Shown here: one piece after another, positions 7,016-14,866 of the stretch
How positions within the stretch are numbered: the first letter of the stretch is position 1
How the letters are laid out: the number at the start of each line of letters is the position of its first letter
Source: Planctomycetota bacterium
GTDB taxonomy: Bacteria > Planctomycetota > JACQVX01
Direction of reading: 5' to 3'
Assembly (NCBI GenBank): GCA_016209495.1
Contig: JACQVX010000147.1
Span: forward strand, 1-37,802
Length of the DNA stretch: 37,802 nt
Translations under genes and position numbers: made by a program
Notes under the pieces: model-generated
The model's database searches: none
Seen by the model: only the letters and a program-made list of their open reading frames with translations
What the model was told of the DNA's origin: nothing

Positions 7016-8740
7016 ATGCCGATGCGGATCACCCCCTTTGGCGGCGAGCTGGTGGACCTTCGGGTCCCTGCCGGCGAGGTTCATGCGCTCCGGGCCCGCG
7101 CCGCCCTGCTCCCGTCCCTGCAACTGGGCGCGCGTACCCTGTGCGACCTCGAGCTCCTGGCCAACGGGGCCTTCTCGCCGCAGGACCGCTTCCTCGGCCG
7201 GGAGGACTACCGCGCGGTCCTGGAGTCCATGCGACGCTCCGATGGCGTGCTCTGCCCCATTCCCGTGTGCCTTCCGGCTGAACCCTTCCTGGGGCTGGGG
7301 CTCGACGCGGAGGTCGCCCTGCGCGACGAGCGCAACGAGATCCTGGCCGTGATGCGCGTGGAGGAGATCTACGAGTGGGAGCGGGAGACCGAGTGTCTTG
7401 CCGTGCTGGGGACCAGCGACCCACGACACCCCCTGGTGGCCGAGTGCCACCGTTGGGGGCGCTATTACCTCTCCGGCCCGCTGTGCGTCATCGGCCTGCC
7501 GGCCCACCACGACTTCCAGGACCTGCGGCTCACGCCCCGTCAAGTCCGCGACCGCCTGGACGCCCTGGGGGCGAGACAGGTGGTGGCCTTCCAGACCAGG
7601 AACCCCATCCACCGGGTCCACGAGGAGCTGATGCGCCGGGCGACCGATCAGGAGGGGACGGCCCTGCTCGTGCACCCGACGGTGGGTCTGACGCGGCCCG
7701 ACGACGTGGATCACTACACCCGAGTGCGCACCTACCGGGCGCTGGTGGCGCGCCGCTTCGACCCGCGGCGGACCCTGCTCGCCCTCTTGCCCCTGGCCAT
7801 GCGCATGGCCGGACCTCGGGAGGCCCTCTGGCATGCCATCATTCGGCGGAACTTCGGCGCGGACCGGTTCATCGTGGGCCGTGACCACGCCGGCCCGGGC
7901 GTGGATTCCCGTGGACGGCCGTTCTATGGTCCGTACGCGGCGCAGGACCTGGTGGAACGGCACGCGGCCGAGATCGGGGTGCGGCCGGTCCCATTCCAGG
8001 CGCTGGTCTACCTCCCGGACGCGGACCGCTACGAGGAAGTCGAGCGCGTGGCGGCGGGGACGCCGACCCTAGAACTCTCCGGCACCGAGGTCCGCGAGAA
8101 CTTCCTCAATGCGGGCCGGCGTCTGCCCGAGTGGTTTACCCGGCCCGAGGTTTCCGAGATCCTCCACGAGGCATTCCCTCCGCTCTACCGCCGGGGTTGC
8201 TGTCTCTGGTTCACCGGGTTGAGCGGCTCCGGGAAGTCCACGACGGCGGACGTGGTCGTGGGGTTGCTCCTCCAGCATGGCCGCCAAGTGACGGTCCTCG
8301 ATGGCGACGTGGTGAGGACCCACCTCTCCAGGGGCCTGGGATTCAGCCGGGAAGATCGGGACATCAACGTGCGCCGCGTGGCCTACGTCGCCTCCGAGGT
8401 CGTACGCCACGGCGGCGCCGTGATCTGCGCCCTCGTCAGCCCCTACCGGATCCCGCGCTCCGAGTGCCGGAGCCTGATCGGCCCCGGATTCATCGAGATC
8501 TACATGGACGCCCCCCTGGAGATCTGCGAGCAACGGGATCTCAAGGGGCTGTACGAGCGCGCCCGGCGCGGCCAGGTCCGGGGGGTCGCGGGCATCGACG
8601 ACCCGTATGAACCCCCGCTCGACCCGGAGTTGGTCCTCGACACGGTGCGGTGTTCGGCCGAGGAGAACGGTCGGAGGATACTGGAATACCTGCGCCACAG
8701 GGGGTACGTGCCGCCGTCCCCCGGGGCCCTTTCCGTTTGA
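7016..8740 (+). CDS. Bifunctional sulfate adenylyltransferase / APS kinase (PAPS synthase)
   Basis: 574 residues from the ATG at 7016; an ATG at 7022 is equally possible. The N-terminal PUA-like domain (about 1-160) is followed by the ATP sulfurylase catalytic domain, with QTRNPIHRVH (193-202, the QxRNPxHxxH motif) and GRDHAGPG (288-295). After about residue 395 an APS kinase domain begins, with the P-loop GLSGSGKST (401-409), LDGDVVRTHLSRGLGFS, DINVRRVAYVA and an LVSPYR segment. Both active sites look intact. The protein should convert sulfate plus ATP to APS and then to PAPS in the cytosol. The Sat-CysC fusion beside a divergent sulfotransferase indicates a dedicated PAPS supply rather than sulfur assimilation; no CysD, CysN, CysH or sulfate transporter gene is nearby. 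Confidence 0.93.
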   Translation: MPMRITPFGGELVDLRVPAGEVHALRARAALLPSLQLGARTLCDLELLANGAFSPQDRFLGREDYRAVLESMRRSDGVLCPIPVCLPAEPFLGLGLDAEVALRDERNEILAVMRVEEIYEWERETECLAVLGTSDPRHPLVAECHRWGRYYLSGPLCVIGLPAHHDFQDLRLTPRQVRDRLDALGARQVVAFQTRNPIHRVHEELMRRATDQEGTALLVHPTVGLTRPDDVDHYTRVRTYRALVARRFDPRRTLLALLPLAMRMAGPREALWHAIIRRNFGADRFIVGRDHAGPGVDSRGRPFYGPYAAQDLVERHAAEIGVRPVPFQALVYLPDADRYEEVERVAAGTPTLELSGTEVRENFLNAGRRLPEWFTRPEVSEILHEAFPPLYRRGCCLWFTGLSGSGKSTTADVVVGLLLQHGRQVTVLDGDVVRTHLSRGLGFSREDRDINVRRVAYVASEVVRHGGAVICALVSPYRIPRSECRSLIGPGFIEIYMDAPLEICEQRDLKGLYERARRGQVRGVAGIDDPYEPPLDPELVLDTVRCSAEENGRRILEYLRHRGYVPPSPGALSV

Positions 8741-8764
8741 CAGGCCCCCGGGACTGAATACCAT
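8737..8764 (+). promoter_or_regulatory. Sigma70-type promoter for the WcaJ-like gene
   Basis: TTGACA (8737-8742), a 16-bp spacer and TACCAT (8759-8764), followed by CCGCCGCC. The -35 box overlaps the TGA stop of the Sat-CysC gene (8738-8740). The same arrangement is seen at 37213. Confidence 0.6.
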
Positions 8765-8808
8765 CCGCCGCCCGGGCGGCCCTCCCGCCCCCGGTGGGGA
8801 GCCCCCGC

Positions 8809-10203
8809 GTGCTGAGGAAGTACAACCTCGCCCTGGTGATCGCCGTGTGGCTGGTGGACCTGGCGGTGACGGGGGCCGCCTTCCTCCTGGCCTACTGGGT
8901 CCGGTTCCACTTCCCTGCCCCGAAGGGGGTGCCTCCCGTCGAGGCCTACCTGGGGGCGCTCCCCCTCGTCCTCGTCATGGCGACCTTCTGCTACCGCGGC
9001 GGCCAGCTCTACGCGGCACGGCGGATGGGGTCCATGCTGAACGAGGCCTTCCGCATCCTGAAGGCCTCCACGCTCTGCGTGGTCTGCACTGTGGCCGCGC
9101 TCTTCTTCTACCGCGTCCAGTCCTACTCCCAGGCGGCCATGCTGATCTTCGCCGCCCTGAACCCCCTCTTGCTCATCGTGGCGCGCTGGACGATCCGCAG
9201 CACCCTCAGGGTGCTCAGGCGGCGGGGCTACAACCTGCGATACGCCCTGGTGGTGGGGACGGGGCGGGTGGCCCAGCGCGTGGCCCTCTCGATCCAGAAC
9301 CACCCGTGGACGGGGATCGCCATCCGCGGCCTCATCGACGAGCGCGGCAACCGCCGCGGTCGGGTCCTGCAGGGTATCCCGGTCGTGGGCGGCCTGGACG
9401 AGCTGGACGCGATCCTGCGCGGCTTTCCGGCGGACCTGGTCTTCGTGGCCATCCCTCGCGCCCGCGAGCCGGTGCGCGGCCGCGTCCTGGAGGCCCTCCT
9501 GGACCGGCCCGTGGAGGTGATCTTCGTCCCCGACTTCCACCACCTGATGGGCATCGGCCGGCGCCTCTCGGACTTCGACGGCCTTCCCCTCCTCCACCTG
9601 AGCGAGGGGCCGCAGCATGGCTGGAATCACCTCGCCAAGAGGGCCATCGACGTGGGGGCCGCCACCGCGGGACTCGTCCTGGCAGCGCCCCTCATGGCGG
9701 CCATTGCGGTGGCCATCCGGTGCACCTCCAGGGGGCCCGTCCTCTACCGCCAGCGCCGGGTGGGCTTCGACCAGCGCGAGTTCGAGATGGTCAAGTTCCG
9801 GACCATGGTGCACGGGGCCGAAGACTCCACGGGGGCGGTCTGGGCCGTCCCGGGGGATGGCCGCACCACGGCGGTGGGGCAGTTCCTTCGCACCACCTCC
9901 CTGGACGAGCTGCCTCAGCTCTGGAACGTCCTCAAGGGGGAGATGAGCCTGGTGGGCCCGCGCCCGGAGCGCCCGTGCTTCGTGGATCGTTTCCGCCGGG
10001 AATTCCCCGAGTACTCGCTGCGTCACCGTGTAAAGGCCGGGATGACCGGCTGGGCCCAGATCCACGGCTGGAGGGGCAATACCTCGCTGCGCAAGCGCCT
10101 CCAGTACGACCTCTATTACATCGAGAACTGGTCCCTCGCCCTGGACGTGCGCATCCTGCTCCTGACCATGCTCCGGGGCTTCACCAGCCGAAACGCCTAT
10201 TGA
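8809..10203 (+). CDS. Polyprenyl-phosphate glycosylphosphotransferase (WcaJ/WbaP type)
   Basis: 464 residues from the GTG at 8809, chosen because GGGGAG lies seven bases upstream; a GTG at 8794 lacks a site. Four N-terminal membrane helices (about 8-130) precede a cytosolic Rossmann-like domain with LVVGTGRVAQRV. A fifth, re-entrant membrane segment (HLAKRAIDVGAATAGLVLAA) leads into the catalytic bacterial sugar transferase domain, with LYRQRRVGFDQ, VKFRTM, SLDELPQLWNVLKGEMSLVG, PRPERP and TGWAQIHGWRGNT. The order and length match the WcaJ branch of polyisoprenyl-phosphate hexose-1-phosphate transferases. These start exopolysaccharide repeat units on undecaprenyl phosphate. This is the one recognisable chain-initiating enzyme in the window. 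The hexose used (glucose, galactose or other) is not readable. Confidence 0.93.
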   Translation: MLRKYNLALVIAVWLVDLAVTGAAFLLAYWVRFHFPAPKGVPPVEAYLGALPLVLVMATFCYRGGQLYAARRMGSMLNEAFRILKASTLCVVCTVAALFFYRVQSYSQAAMLIFAALNPLLLIVARWTIRSTLRVLRRRGYNLRYALVVGTGRVAQRVALSIQNHPWTGIAIRGLIDERGNRRGRVLQGIPVVGGLDELDAILRGFPADLVFVAIPRAREPVRGRVLEALLDRPVEVIFVPDFHHLMGIGRRLSDFDGLPLLHLSEGPQHGWNHLAKRAIDVGAATAGLVLAAPLMAAIAVAIRCTSRGPVLYRQRRVGFDQREFEMVKFRTMVHGAEDSTGAVWAVPGDGRTTAVGQFLRTTSLDELPQLWNVLKGEMSLVGPRPERPCFVDRFRREFPEYSLRHRVKAGMTGWAQIHGWRGNTSLRKRLQYDLYYIENWSLALDVRILLLTMLRGFTSRNAY

Positions 10204-10271
10204 GCTTGCCCTTCGCGGCCACCTTGAGGCCCGCCGTCGCCTGCGTCCTGTATGATGGAACCACCGGTCGT

Positions 10272-10293
10272 GATCACTCCGAGATCACTCCGA
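10272..10293. repeat. Tandem 11-bp repeat across the stop of the 907-residue gene
   Basis: GATCACTCCGA is present twice in tandem (10272-10282 and 10283-10293). The - strand stop codon (10276-10274) lies in the outer copy, so the repeat encodes the last residues (GVISE) and the stop. Confidence 0.7.
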
Positions 10294-12997
10294 TATGATC
10301 CAGCAGAATCGATAGCGGCCGGTGGTCCTCGCTCATGCCAAGCTGAGCGCCCAGGAAGGTGGCTGCTGGTTCCACAACGATGGTGGCTTTGCCGACGTCG
10401 TTGGTTGCCATTACCTCTTTCAGTGAGAACCGAAGCTGAAAGGCTCCAGGATGCGGGATGGATTGTTCTCCCACACTTGTTCCATTCACAACGGCACGAA
10501 TGCGATAAGGAAAGGGGAGAGTCGGCACACCAGGAACCATTCCCACGAGCTCGATGGCCGTCGCTCCGTGCGGTAGGCCGAGTTCCACCATGGCCTTGTT
10601 GCCGACCCAGCGGTCCGGGAATATGCCATCAAAGAGGACGTGACGGAATGACGCTTGAGAGGTGAGGTCCATAGTTGTGCTCAGATCCGCAGCTTCGCCA
10701 TTGTCGGGCACAAGCGCAAACTCTGAGACTGCAATATTGAGCCGGCGCGGATCTCGCGGTATCCAGGTATTCCACAACCCGTGCGGCCGCGGCACGAGAT
10801 GCGCGGCTTCCTCTACTTCAAGCTCCAGATGCGTCCAGGGAGCAATCGCGACGAAAGGCCGCGATAGTAATCGCGCGTAACCCGTGACCTTGATTTCTTC
10901 CAGCTTTTGACCGTTCACCCAAAGCACGAGGCTCCGTGTCACAGAGGGATTTCCATAGCCTGCCACCACTGTCAGCGCCAACCGATGCGGTCCGGTAGAG
11001 GGGTTTAGTAGAATTGCTTCCGCTCTCCTTCGCATCCATCTGAAACGTTGAAGCCATGCCAGTCCGGCCTCTGGATACTGTTCCTTGCGATACCACCCAG
11101 CACCCAATAGCAATGTATTGCGGGCAGCCATCCAGGGCGTCAGCGAGAATGTCCCATTGCTCCACACGGGCGCCGCCGCTGGCGGAGAAACAATGTCGGC
11201 CGCTGATTCTGCCCAATGCAAGAGGTATTTCGAGTCAAGACCCTTCATCGAACTGGTGAGATACCGCTGCGACGTCGCAGAATCGCTGTCCTCCACATTG
11301 AGCGTGAGAACCGGCGCGAACGGGACATCTTCCATCTCGAGGAACGCCGAAGCCCAGCGCTGCACTACGGGATCGGCCAGGCCAACAATCATCCCTTCCC
11401 GGCCAAATGCATCGGGAATTTCCGCGAGAGAGCGAAAACTGCGCAGGCTATAGGACGGCAGGTTATGCATTGAACCCGGTGCCGAGCGAGATGTAAATTG
11501 TCCGGCCTGCGCGGTCCTCACCAGGTTCAGTCCAGCCTGGCCCAACAACAGCATGGGGGGTAGCACTGCAAGCATCCGCAACCTGCCCCGCGCCATGGCT
11601 CGCGCCATACCCATGCAGGTGGCTGTCAACCCAAGTAATAGAAGAGGCTGAATCCAAGCTATTAGTTTGAAGACGCCGTAGGCGTTATCGCCTGCTATGT
11701 AGATGCAGGTAATTGCCAGTAGCGCTACGACAGGCACAACATAGTCATTGCCCAGTCGGGATAGGCGGCCAATGGTCGAGAGAAGAAGAAGCGCTAACAA
11801 CAGGCAACCCAAGGTGAAGAGCGTAAAGAATGCTAGATTGGGCGAGCCTGGCAAGAGCGCCGGAGAGTCCAGATGGCTGAATCCCCAGATGAATGGGACA
11901 ACCTCCTCGGTCAGGACCAGAGCGAATGATAACTGGACTTCATCGCTGGACGGTGAAACGGCCAACCGGCTGCTGACGGTCTCTGTGAGAAGTCGAGTCA
12001 AAATGGCGCCGGCCTGGGGTAGGAATACCAGGAGCATGAGTCCCGCGGCCAGGAGGGCTGGAATGATGGCCGCCCTGAGGGAGATGGCCCGGCGGATCAG
12101 CCCTGAAATCATGACCGAACCAATCGCGATGCCCAGTACGCCGAATCCAGGATAGTAGCAGTAAAACATGCCTGTAATGGCCAGGGCCAGGAGCATGGCA
12201 TTCTTCAGAGAAGTGCTGCGTGTGTAGTGGATGGCCAGGGCCATACCGATCGGAAGAAGTGCAATGACGGTCAGCGCGCCCAGGGAGTGAAGGTAAAACG
12301 TCTGTGCAAGTACAGAACTAACGGCGAGAAGTAGTCCCGAAACCAGGGATGTTCCTCGCGGCATTCCAAATCCAAACTCGGCGAGCAGACAGAGGGACGG
12401 CGGAATCAGGAACAAGACTCCAGCGCACGCGACGCCAAATAGTAGTTCGACCGGAATGCCTGTGAGCACGTTGAGCATCGAAAGGAAATAGGATAGTCCG
12501 ATAACGACAGTGCGGTCGCCGCCTGCAGTGCCTTGCGGGACGCCGAAAGAGTGTGTATGAAGATACTTTAGGATGGTCATATAGAAGGGTTGGTCCGGAT
12601 TGGCGAATCCCCAATACGCTGCGTGACCGTGATAGAGGAGCGGCCAGGCGATGAAGAGGACCGCGGCCGCGCCGGTCAGAAGAGGAGCCAACGCCCCTTT
12701 CAGTTCATCGCGGCCGATTCGGGCCGAGGTCATCCAATCCTGCTTCAGGCGTGCGGTGCCGACTACAAGCAGGATCGTAGGCAGAACAAAAGCCGGAAGG
12801 GTCATTAGGGCAATGGTCCGTCCCCGGAGTCCGAAGGTCGCCAGGCCATACGTCGCGAGGATTCCAGAGCACAAACCGAGGAATGGTATGAACAGGATGC
12901 GATGGCCACGTGGATCTCTTGGGAGCAGGGTGAGGGCAGGTACGGCCCCGCAGAGGGCAAGGAGCATCACGAAACAGAGGAGTGACACAAGCGTCAT
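10274..12997 (-). CDS. Large polytopic membrane protein, GT-C-like, with periplasmic C-terminus (atypical composition)
   Basis: 907 residues. About a dozen hydrophobic helices fill residues 1-470. A loop acid lies in FANPDQPFYM (Asp135), at the same place as Asp145/146 in the two large proteins at 19673 and 25687. The C-terminal ~430 residues are soluble beta-type sequence, including a LLLGAGWYRKEQ segment comparable to the 'VGTGWLPP' stretch of those proteins. They resemble, in layout only, GT-C glycosyltransferases and envelope-glycan modifying proteins. The DWIG-FP terminal domain is absent. The gene is visibly less GC-rich than its neighbours, with many A/T third positions, and sits beside a decayed IS element; horizontal acquisition is likely. 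It stands alone on the - strand between + strand genes. A specific function is not assignable. Confidence 0.8.
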   Translation of the reverse strand: MTLVSLLCFVMLLALCGAVPALTLLPRDPRGHRILFIPFLGLCSGILATYGLATFGLRGRTIALMTLPAFVLPTILLVVGTARLKQDWMTSARIGRDELKGALAPLLTGAAAVLFIAWPLLYHGHAAYWGFANPDQPFYMTILKYLHTHSFGVPQGTAGGDRTVVIGLSYFLSMLNVLTGIPVELLFGVACAGVLFLIPPSLCLLAEFGFGMPRGTSLVSGLLLAVSSVLAQTFYLHSLGALTVIALLPIGMALAIHYTRSTSLKNAMLLALAITGMFYCYYPGFGVLGIAIGSVMISGLIRRAISLRAAIIPALLAAGLMLLVFLPQAGAILTRLLTETVSSRLAVSPSSDEVQLSFALVLTEEVVPFIWGFSHLDSPALLPGSPNLAFFTLFTLGCLLLALLLLSTIGRLSRLGNDYVVPVVALLAITCIYIAGDNAYGVFKLIAWIQPLLLLGLTATCMGMARAMARGRLRMLAVLPPMLLLGQAGLNLVRTAQAGQFTSRSAPGSMHNLPSYSLRSFRSLAEIPDAFGREGMIVGLADPVVQRWASAFLEMEDVPFAPVLTLNVEDSDSATSQRYLTSSMKGLDSKYLLHWAESAADIVSPPAAAPVWSNGTFSLTPWMAARNTLLLGAGWYRKEQYPEAGLAWLQRFRWMRRRAEAILLNPSTGPHRLALTVVAGYGNPSVTRSLVLWVNGQKLEEIKVTGYARLLSRPFVAIAPWTHLELEVEEAAHLVPRPHGLWNTWIPRDPRRLNIAVSEFALVPDNGEAADLSTTMDLTSQASFRHVLFDGIFPDRWVGNKAMVELGLPHGATAIELVGMVPGVPTLPFPYRIRAVVNGTSVGEQSIPHPGAFQLRFSLKEVMATNDVGKATIVVEPAATFLGAQLGMSEDHRPLSILLDHIGVISE

Positions 12998-13232
12998 GTG
13001 GAGATCCCCTCTGGGGACAGGTCAAAGAAACCGCGTATTCGCCTCTGCCCCCGGGTACTCTCCGGGGATGGCGACGTCATTGTCCGCTGGCCGGTACCCG
13101 CGGCCGGAGCCCCATGGGCCGAGAAGGGTAGCATGGTGGGTTGGGCGCGATCACGGCTTCGGGACACCCCCCACCCCATCGCGGGGGGCAGTCTAGCGGC
13201 GTACCCTCCCGATGCGCAAGGGAGAAGCGCCC
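12998..13232. other. Non-coding stretch upstream of the 907-residue gene
   Basis: No gene is supported here. It should hold the promoter of the - strand gene starting at 12997, but I see no convincing -35/-10 pair. It contains a GC-rich hairpin (CCCCC...GGGGG, about 13165-13187) and several short palindromes around CCCGGGTAC and GGTACC. Composition changes from AT-richer to GC-rich within it, so one island boundary probably lies here. Confidence 0.5.
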
Positions 13233-13260
13233 TTGACACCCTACGTCGCCCTTGTATGAT
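13233..13260 (+). promoter_or_regulatory. Strong sigma70-type promoter reading into the IS element
   Basis: TTGACA (13233-13238), a 16-bp spacer and TATGAT (13255-13260), followed by CCGCCCGCG. This is the best consensus match in the window. It lies 26 bp before the IS left end and points at the operon starting at 14867. It probably drove that operon before the insertion and may still do so by read-through. Confidence 0.7.
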
Positions 13261-13286
13261 CCGCCCGCGCCGTGATGGGCGTACCC

Positions 13287-13323
13287 TGTTGCCCCCATCC
13301 AGGTTGACACCTCATCGACCCGA
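13287..13323 (+). repeat. IS left terminal inverted repeat
   Basis: Begins TGTTGCCCCC and ends with the block TCGACCCGA. It pairs with the right end at 14818-14852, with about 26 matches when a 2-nt gap is allowed. Confidence 0.75.
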
Positions 13324-13360
13324 CACGGGGTTGAGGAGGGGTAACCTAGAAGGGGAAACC

Positions 13361-14116
13361 ATGGAGAAGAAGAGGACGAACGAGACCCAGCGCTCGGGCT
13401 CGCCGGAGGGAGGAGCGGAGCGTAGCGAAGCGACGACCGGAGGCAGGACCGAGCGAGCGCGGCCTGGTGGGCGCACCGTCCAGGAGCGACGCGATGCCGT
13501 GCTGGCCCTGATCTCGGGCAAGGCCAGCGTGGACCAGCTCGCCCGGCGGTACGGGGTCTTGCCGCAGACCGTCGCGGGGTGGCGCTCGGAGGCCCTGGCC
13601 GGCATCGGAGCGGCGCTTCGCCACGGTGGGCGAAGCCCGCGTGAACGGGAGCTCGAGCGGGAGCACAGGAGCCTGCGCAAGGTGGTCTCCTACCTGTCCA
13701 TCAAGACCGCCTTGGTAGAGCGAGCCCTGAAGACCCGCCCTTCACTGCCCGCGAGGTCGAAGCGATGGGCCTCGACACCCTCGCGGGCAATGCCACCGTC
13801 GTCCAAGTGCGCGCAGCCTTCGACATCTCCCGTCACGCCTACTACGCCGCCCGCTGGCCCAGGGAGCGGCCGGTCGCCGCCCAGAGGCCCAAGGGGCCCC
13901 CTGCGCGGCCCTACGTCAGCGTGGAGGTCCTCCGACCGGCGATCCAGGGCATCGTCGACGAGCACCCTGCATGGGGTGTCCGCAAGGTGTGGGCGACGCT
14001 CCGGCGCAGAGAGCTCTGCGTCGCTCGCCGCCGCGTCTGGGCGCTCACGAAGGCCATGGGGTTCACGCTCAAGCCGGATCGGGTGCGTGACCCGGATGCC
14101 CCCAGAGGCCACGTGA
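13361..14116 (+). CDS. IS3-family OrfA (HTH transposase subunit), running out of frame after about 13740
   Basis: The ATG at 13361 follows AAGGGG. The transposase-like part spans residues 1 to about 126. It has a basic, low-complexity start, an HTH domain (ERRDAVLALISGKASVDQLA, then RRYGVLPQTVAGWRSEAL) and a short leucine-heptad-like segment (ELEREHRSLRKVVSYLSIKT). Past VERALKTR the frame continues to a stop at 14116, but this tail has no transposase character. The continuation of the transposase, PFTAREVEAMGLDTL, is in the -1 frame. A fused product would therefore need a -1 shift near 13738-13745, where I see no classical A-rich slippery run. Either an unusual frameshift signal or a mutation is possible. 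Confidence 0.7.
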   Translation: MEKKRTNETQRSGSPEGGAERSEATTGGRTERARPGGRTVQERRDAVLALISGKASVDQLARRYGVLPQTVAGWRSEALAGIGAALRHGGRSPRERELEREHRSLRKVVSYLSIKTALVERALKTRPSLPARSKRWASTPSRAMPPSSKCAQPSTSPVTPTTPPAGPGSGRSPPRGPRGPLRGPTSAWRSSDRRSRASSTSTLHGVSARCGRRSGAESSASLAAASGRSRRPWGSRSSRIGCVTRMPPEAT

Positions 14117-14658
14117 CGATGGCCAAGGCGAGTCGTCGCTGGGCCACAGACCTCACGCCCGTCCGGACGCCTCCGGCGTCCGGGGTGCGCCGATCGGGGC
14201 TGCCGCGGGCAGCCCCTCCCGCGGCAAGGTCGCGGAGGCGCACCCCCGTCCGGACCCAGCAGGAGTCGACCCCGATCCCCGCTCCGGTCAGAGCCTCGCT
14301 CTTGCGAGAGTTCGGCCTGGTCGAGAACGTGCCCGACGGGTTGGAGCTGCGGACCGACCACGGCCCGCAGTACACCGGCTCCGACTGCGATGCCCTCTGC
14401 GCCTCCTGGCGCCTGGAGCACACACTGGCCCCCGTAGGCTGGCCAACCGGAAGCAGCGTCGCGGATCGGGTCATCAGGACCCTCGAGGAGGAGGTGGTCT
14501 GGCTGCGCGACTGGAACTCGCTCGCCGAGCTCCAGGAGGCGCTGGATCACTGGCTTGTCGTCCATAACCACGTGCGGCCGCATCAAGCTCTCGACTGGAA
14601 AACCCCTGCGGAGAAGCGTGCCGAGTCGCTCGGCCTCGCCTCGGAGGTCGCGGCATGA
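13765..14658 (+). pseudogene. IS3-family OrfB (DDE transposase), internally damaged
   Basis: 297 residues from the ATG at 13765, although homology starts earlier, at FTAREVEA. HTH_21-like sequence (EHPAWGVRKVWATLRRREL, 66-84) precedes the rve catalytic domain: Asp129 in WATDLT, Asp198 in LRTDHGPQYTG, and VADRVIRTLEEE. At the third catalytic position, 36 residues after Asp198, there is Asp234 instead of Glu. The segment between the first two Asp residues (about 132-170) bears no resemblance to the expected beta-strands. It is encoded by a palindrome-rich stretch at 14158-14255. A conserved tail (HNHVRPHQALDWKTPAE) is intact. The transposase is almost certainly inactive. Confidence 0.75.
14158..14255. 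repeat. Nested palindromic insertion inside the transposase
   Basis: CCCGTCCGGAC occurs as a direct repeat at 14158-14168 and 14245-14255. Between the copies are an inverted pair GGGGTGCGCC / GGCGCACCCC (14182-14191 and 14238-14247) and a perfect 9-bp stem with a 3-nt loop (14196-14216). The 87-bp offset of the direct repeats keeps the reading frame. It looks like a small palindromic element inserted in, or replacing part of, the catalytic domain. Confidence 0.6.
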
Positions 14659-14817
14659 GTGGCGTGAGCCAACGCCGCAGTGGCGGCAAGACAGATCCGG
14701 GGGGGAGTGGTGAAAACCACCTGCGCAGGAGCCACGCGGTTGCGTCCGGACAAGGGGCTTCGACCCTCGGGACCTCGGCGCAGCCTCGTCTTGGTGGCCG
14801 ACGTCAAGACGGACGAT

Positions 14818-14852
14818 TCGGCTCGACGAGGTGTCTAGACAAGGGGGGAACA
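14818..14852 (-). repeat. IS right terminal inverted repeat
   Basis: On the - strand it begins TGTTCCCCCC and contains GACACCTCGTCGAGCCGA, matching the left end at 13287. The 160 bp between the transposase stop and this repeat (14659-14817) hold no gene I can support. Confidence 0.75.
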
Positions 14853-14866
14853 CATCACTCGCTGTG

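Larger units (their letters stand above)
13287..14852 (+). mobile_element. IS3-like insertion sequence, decayed
   Basis: 1566 bp bounded by terminal inverted repeats that begin TGTTGCCCCC (left) and, on the other strand, TGTTCCCCCC (right). After a 7-9 nt variable part both ends share GACACCTC and then TCGA-CCGA. Two consecutive frames encode an HTH protein and an rve-type transposase in the -1 frame, the IS3-family layout. The transposase core is damaged. No target-site duplication adjoins the ends, consistent with an old insertion. The right end lies 14 bp before the ATG at 14867. Confidence 0.8.

Noticed and set aside
10249-10256. TGTATGAT as a functional + strand promoter
   Set aside because: The nearest TTGA-type -35 is 21 bp away, and it would transcribe antisense to the 907-residue gene. 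Kept only as a possible relic of an island boundary.
13020-13110. Promoter for the 907-residue gene (TTGACC on the - strand)
   Set aside because: No -10 at acceptable spacing before the ATG at 12997.
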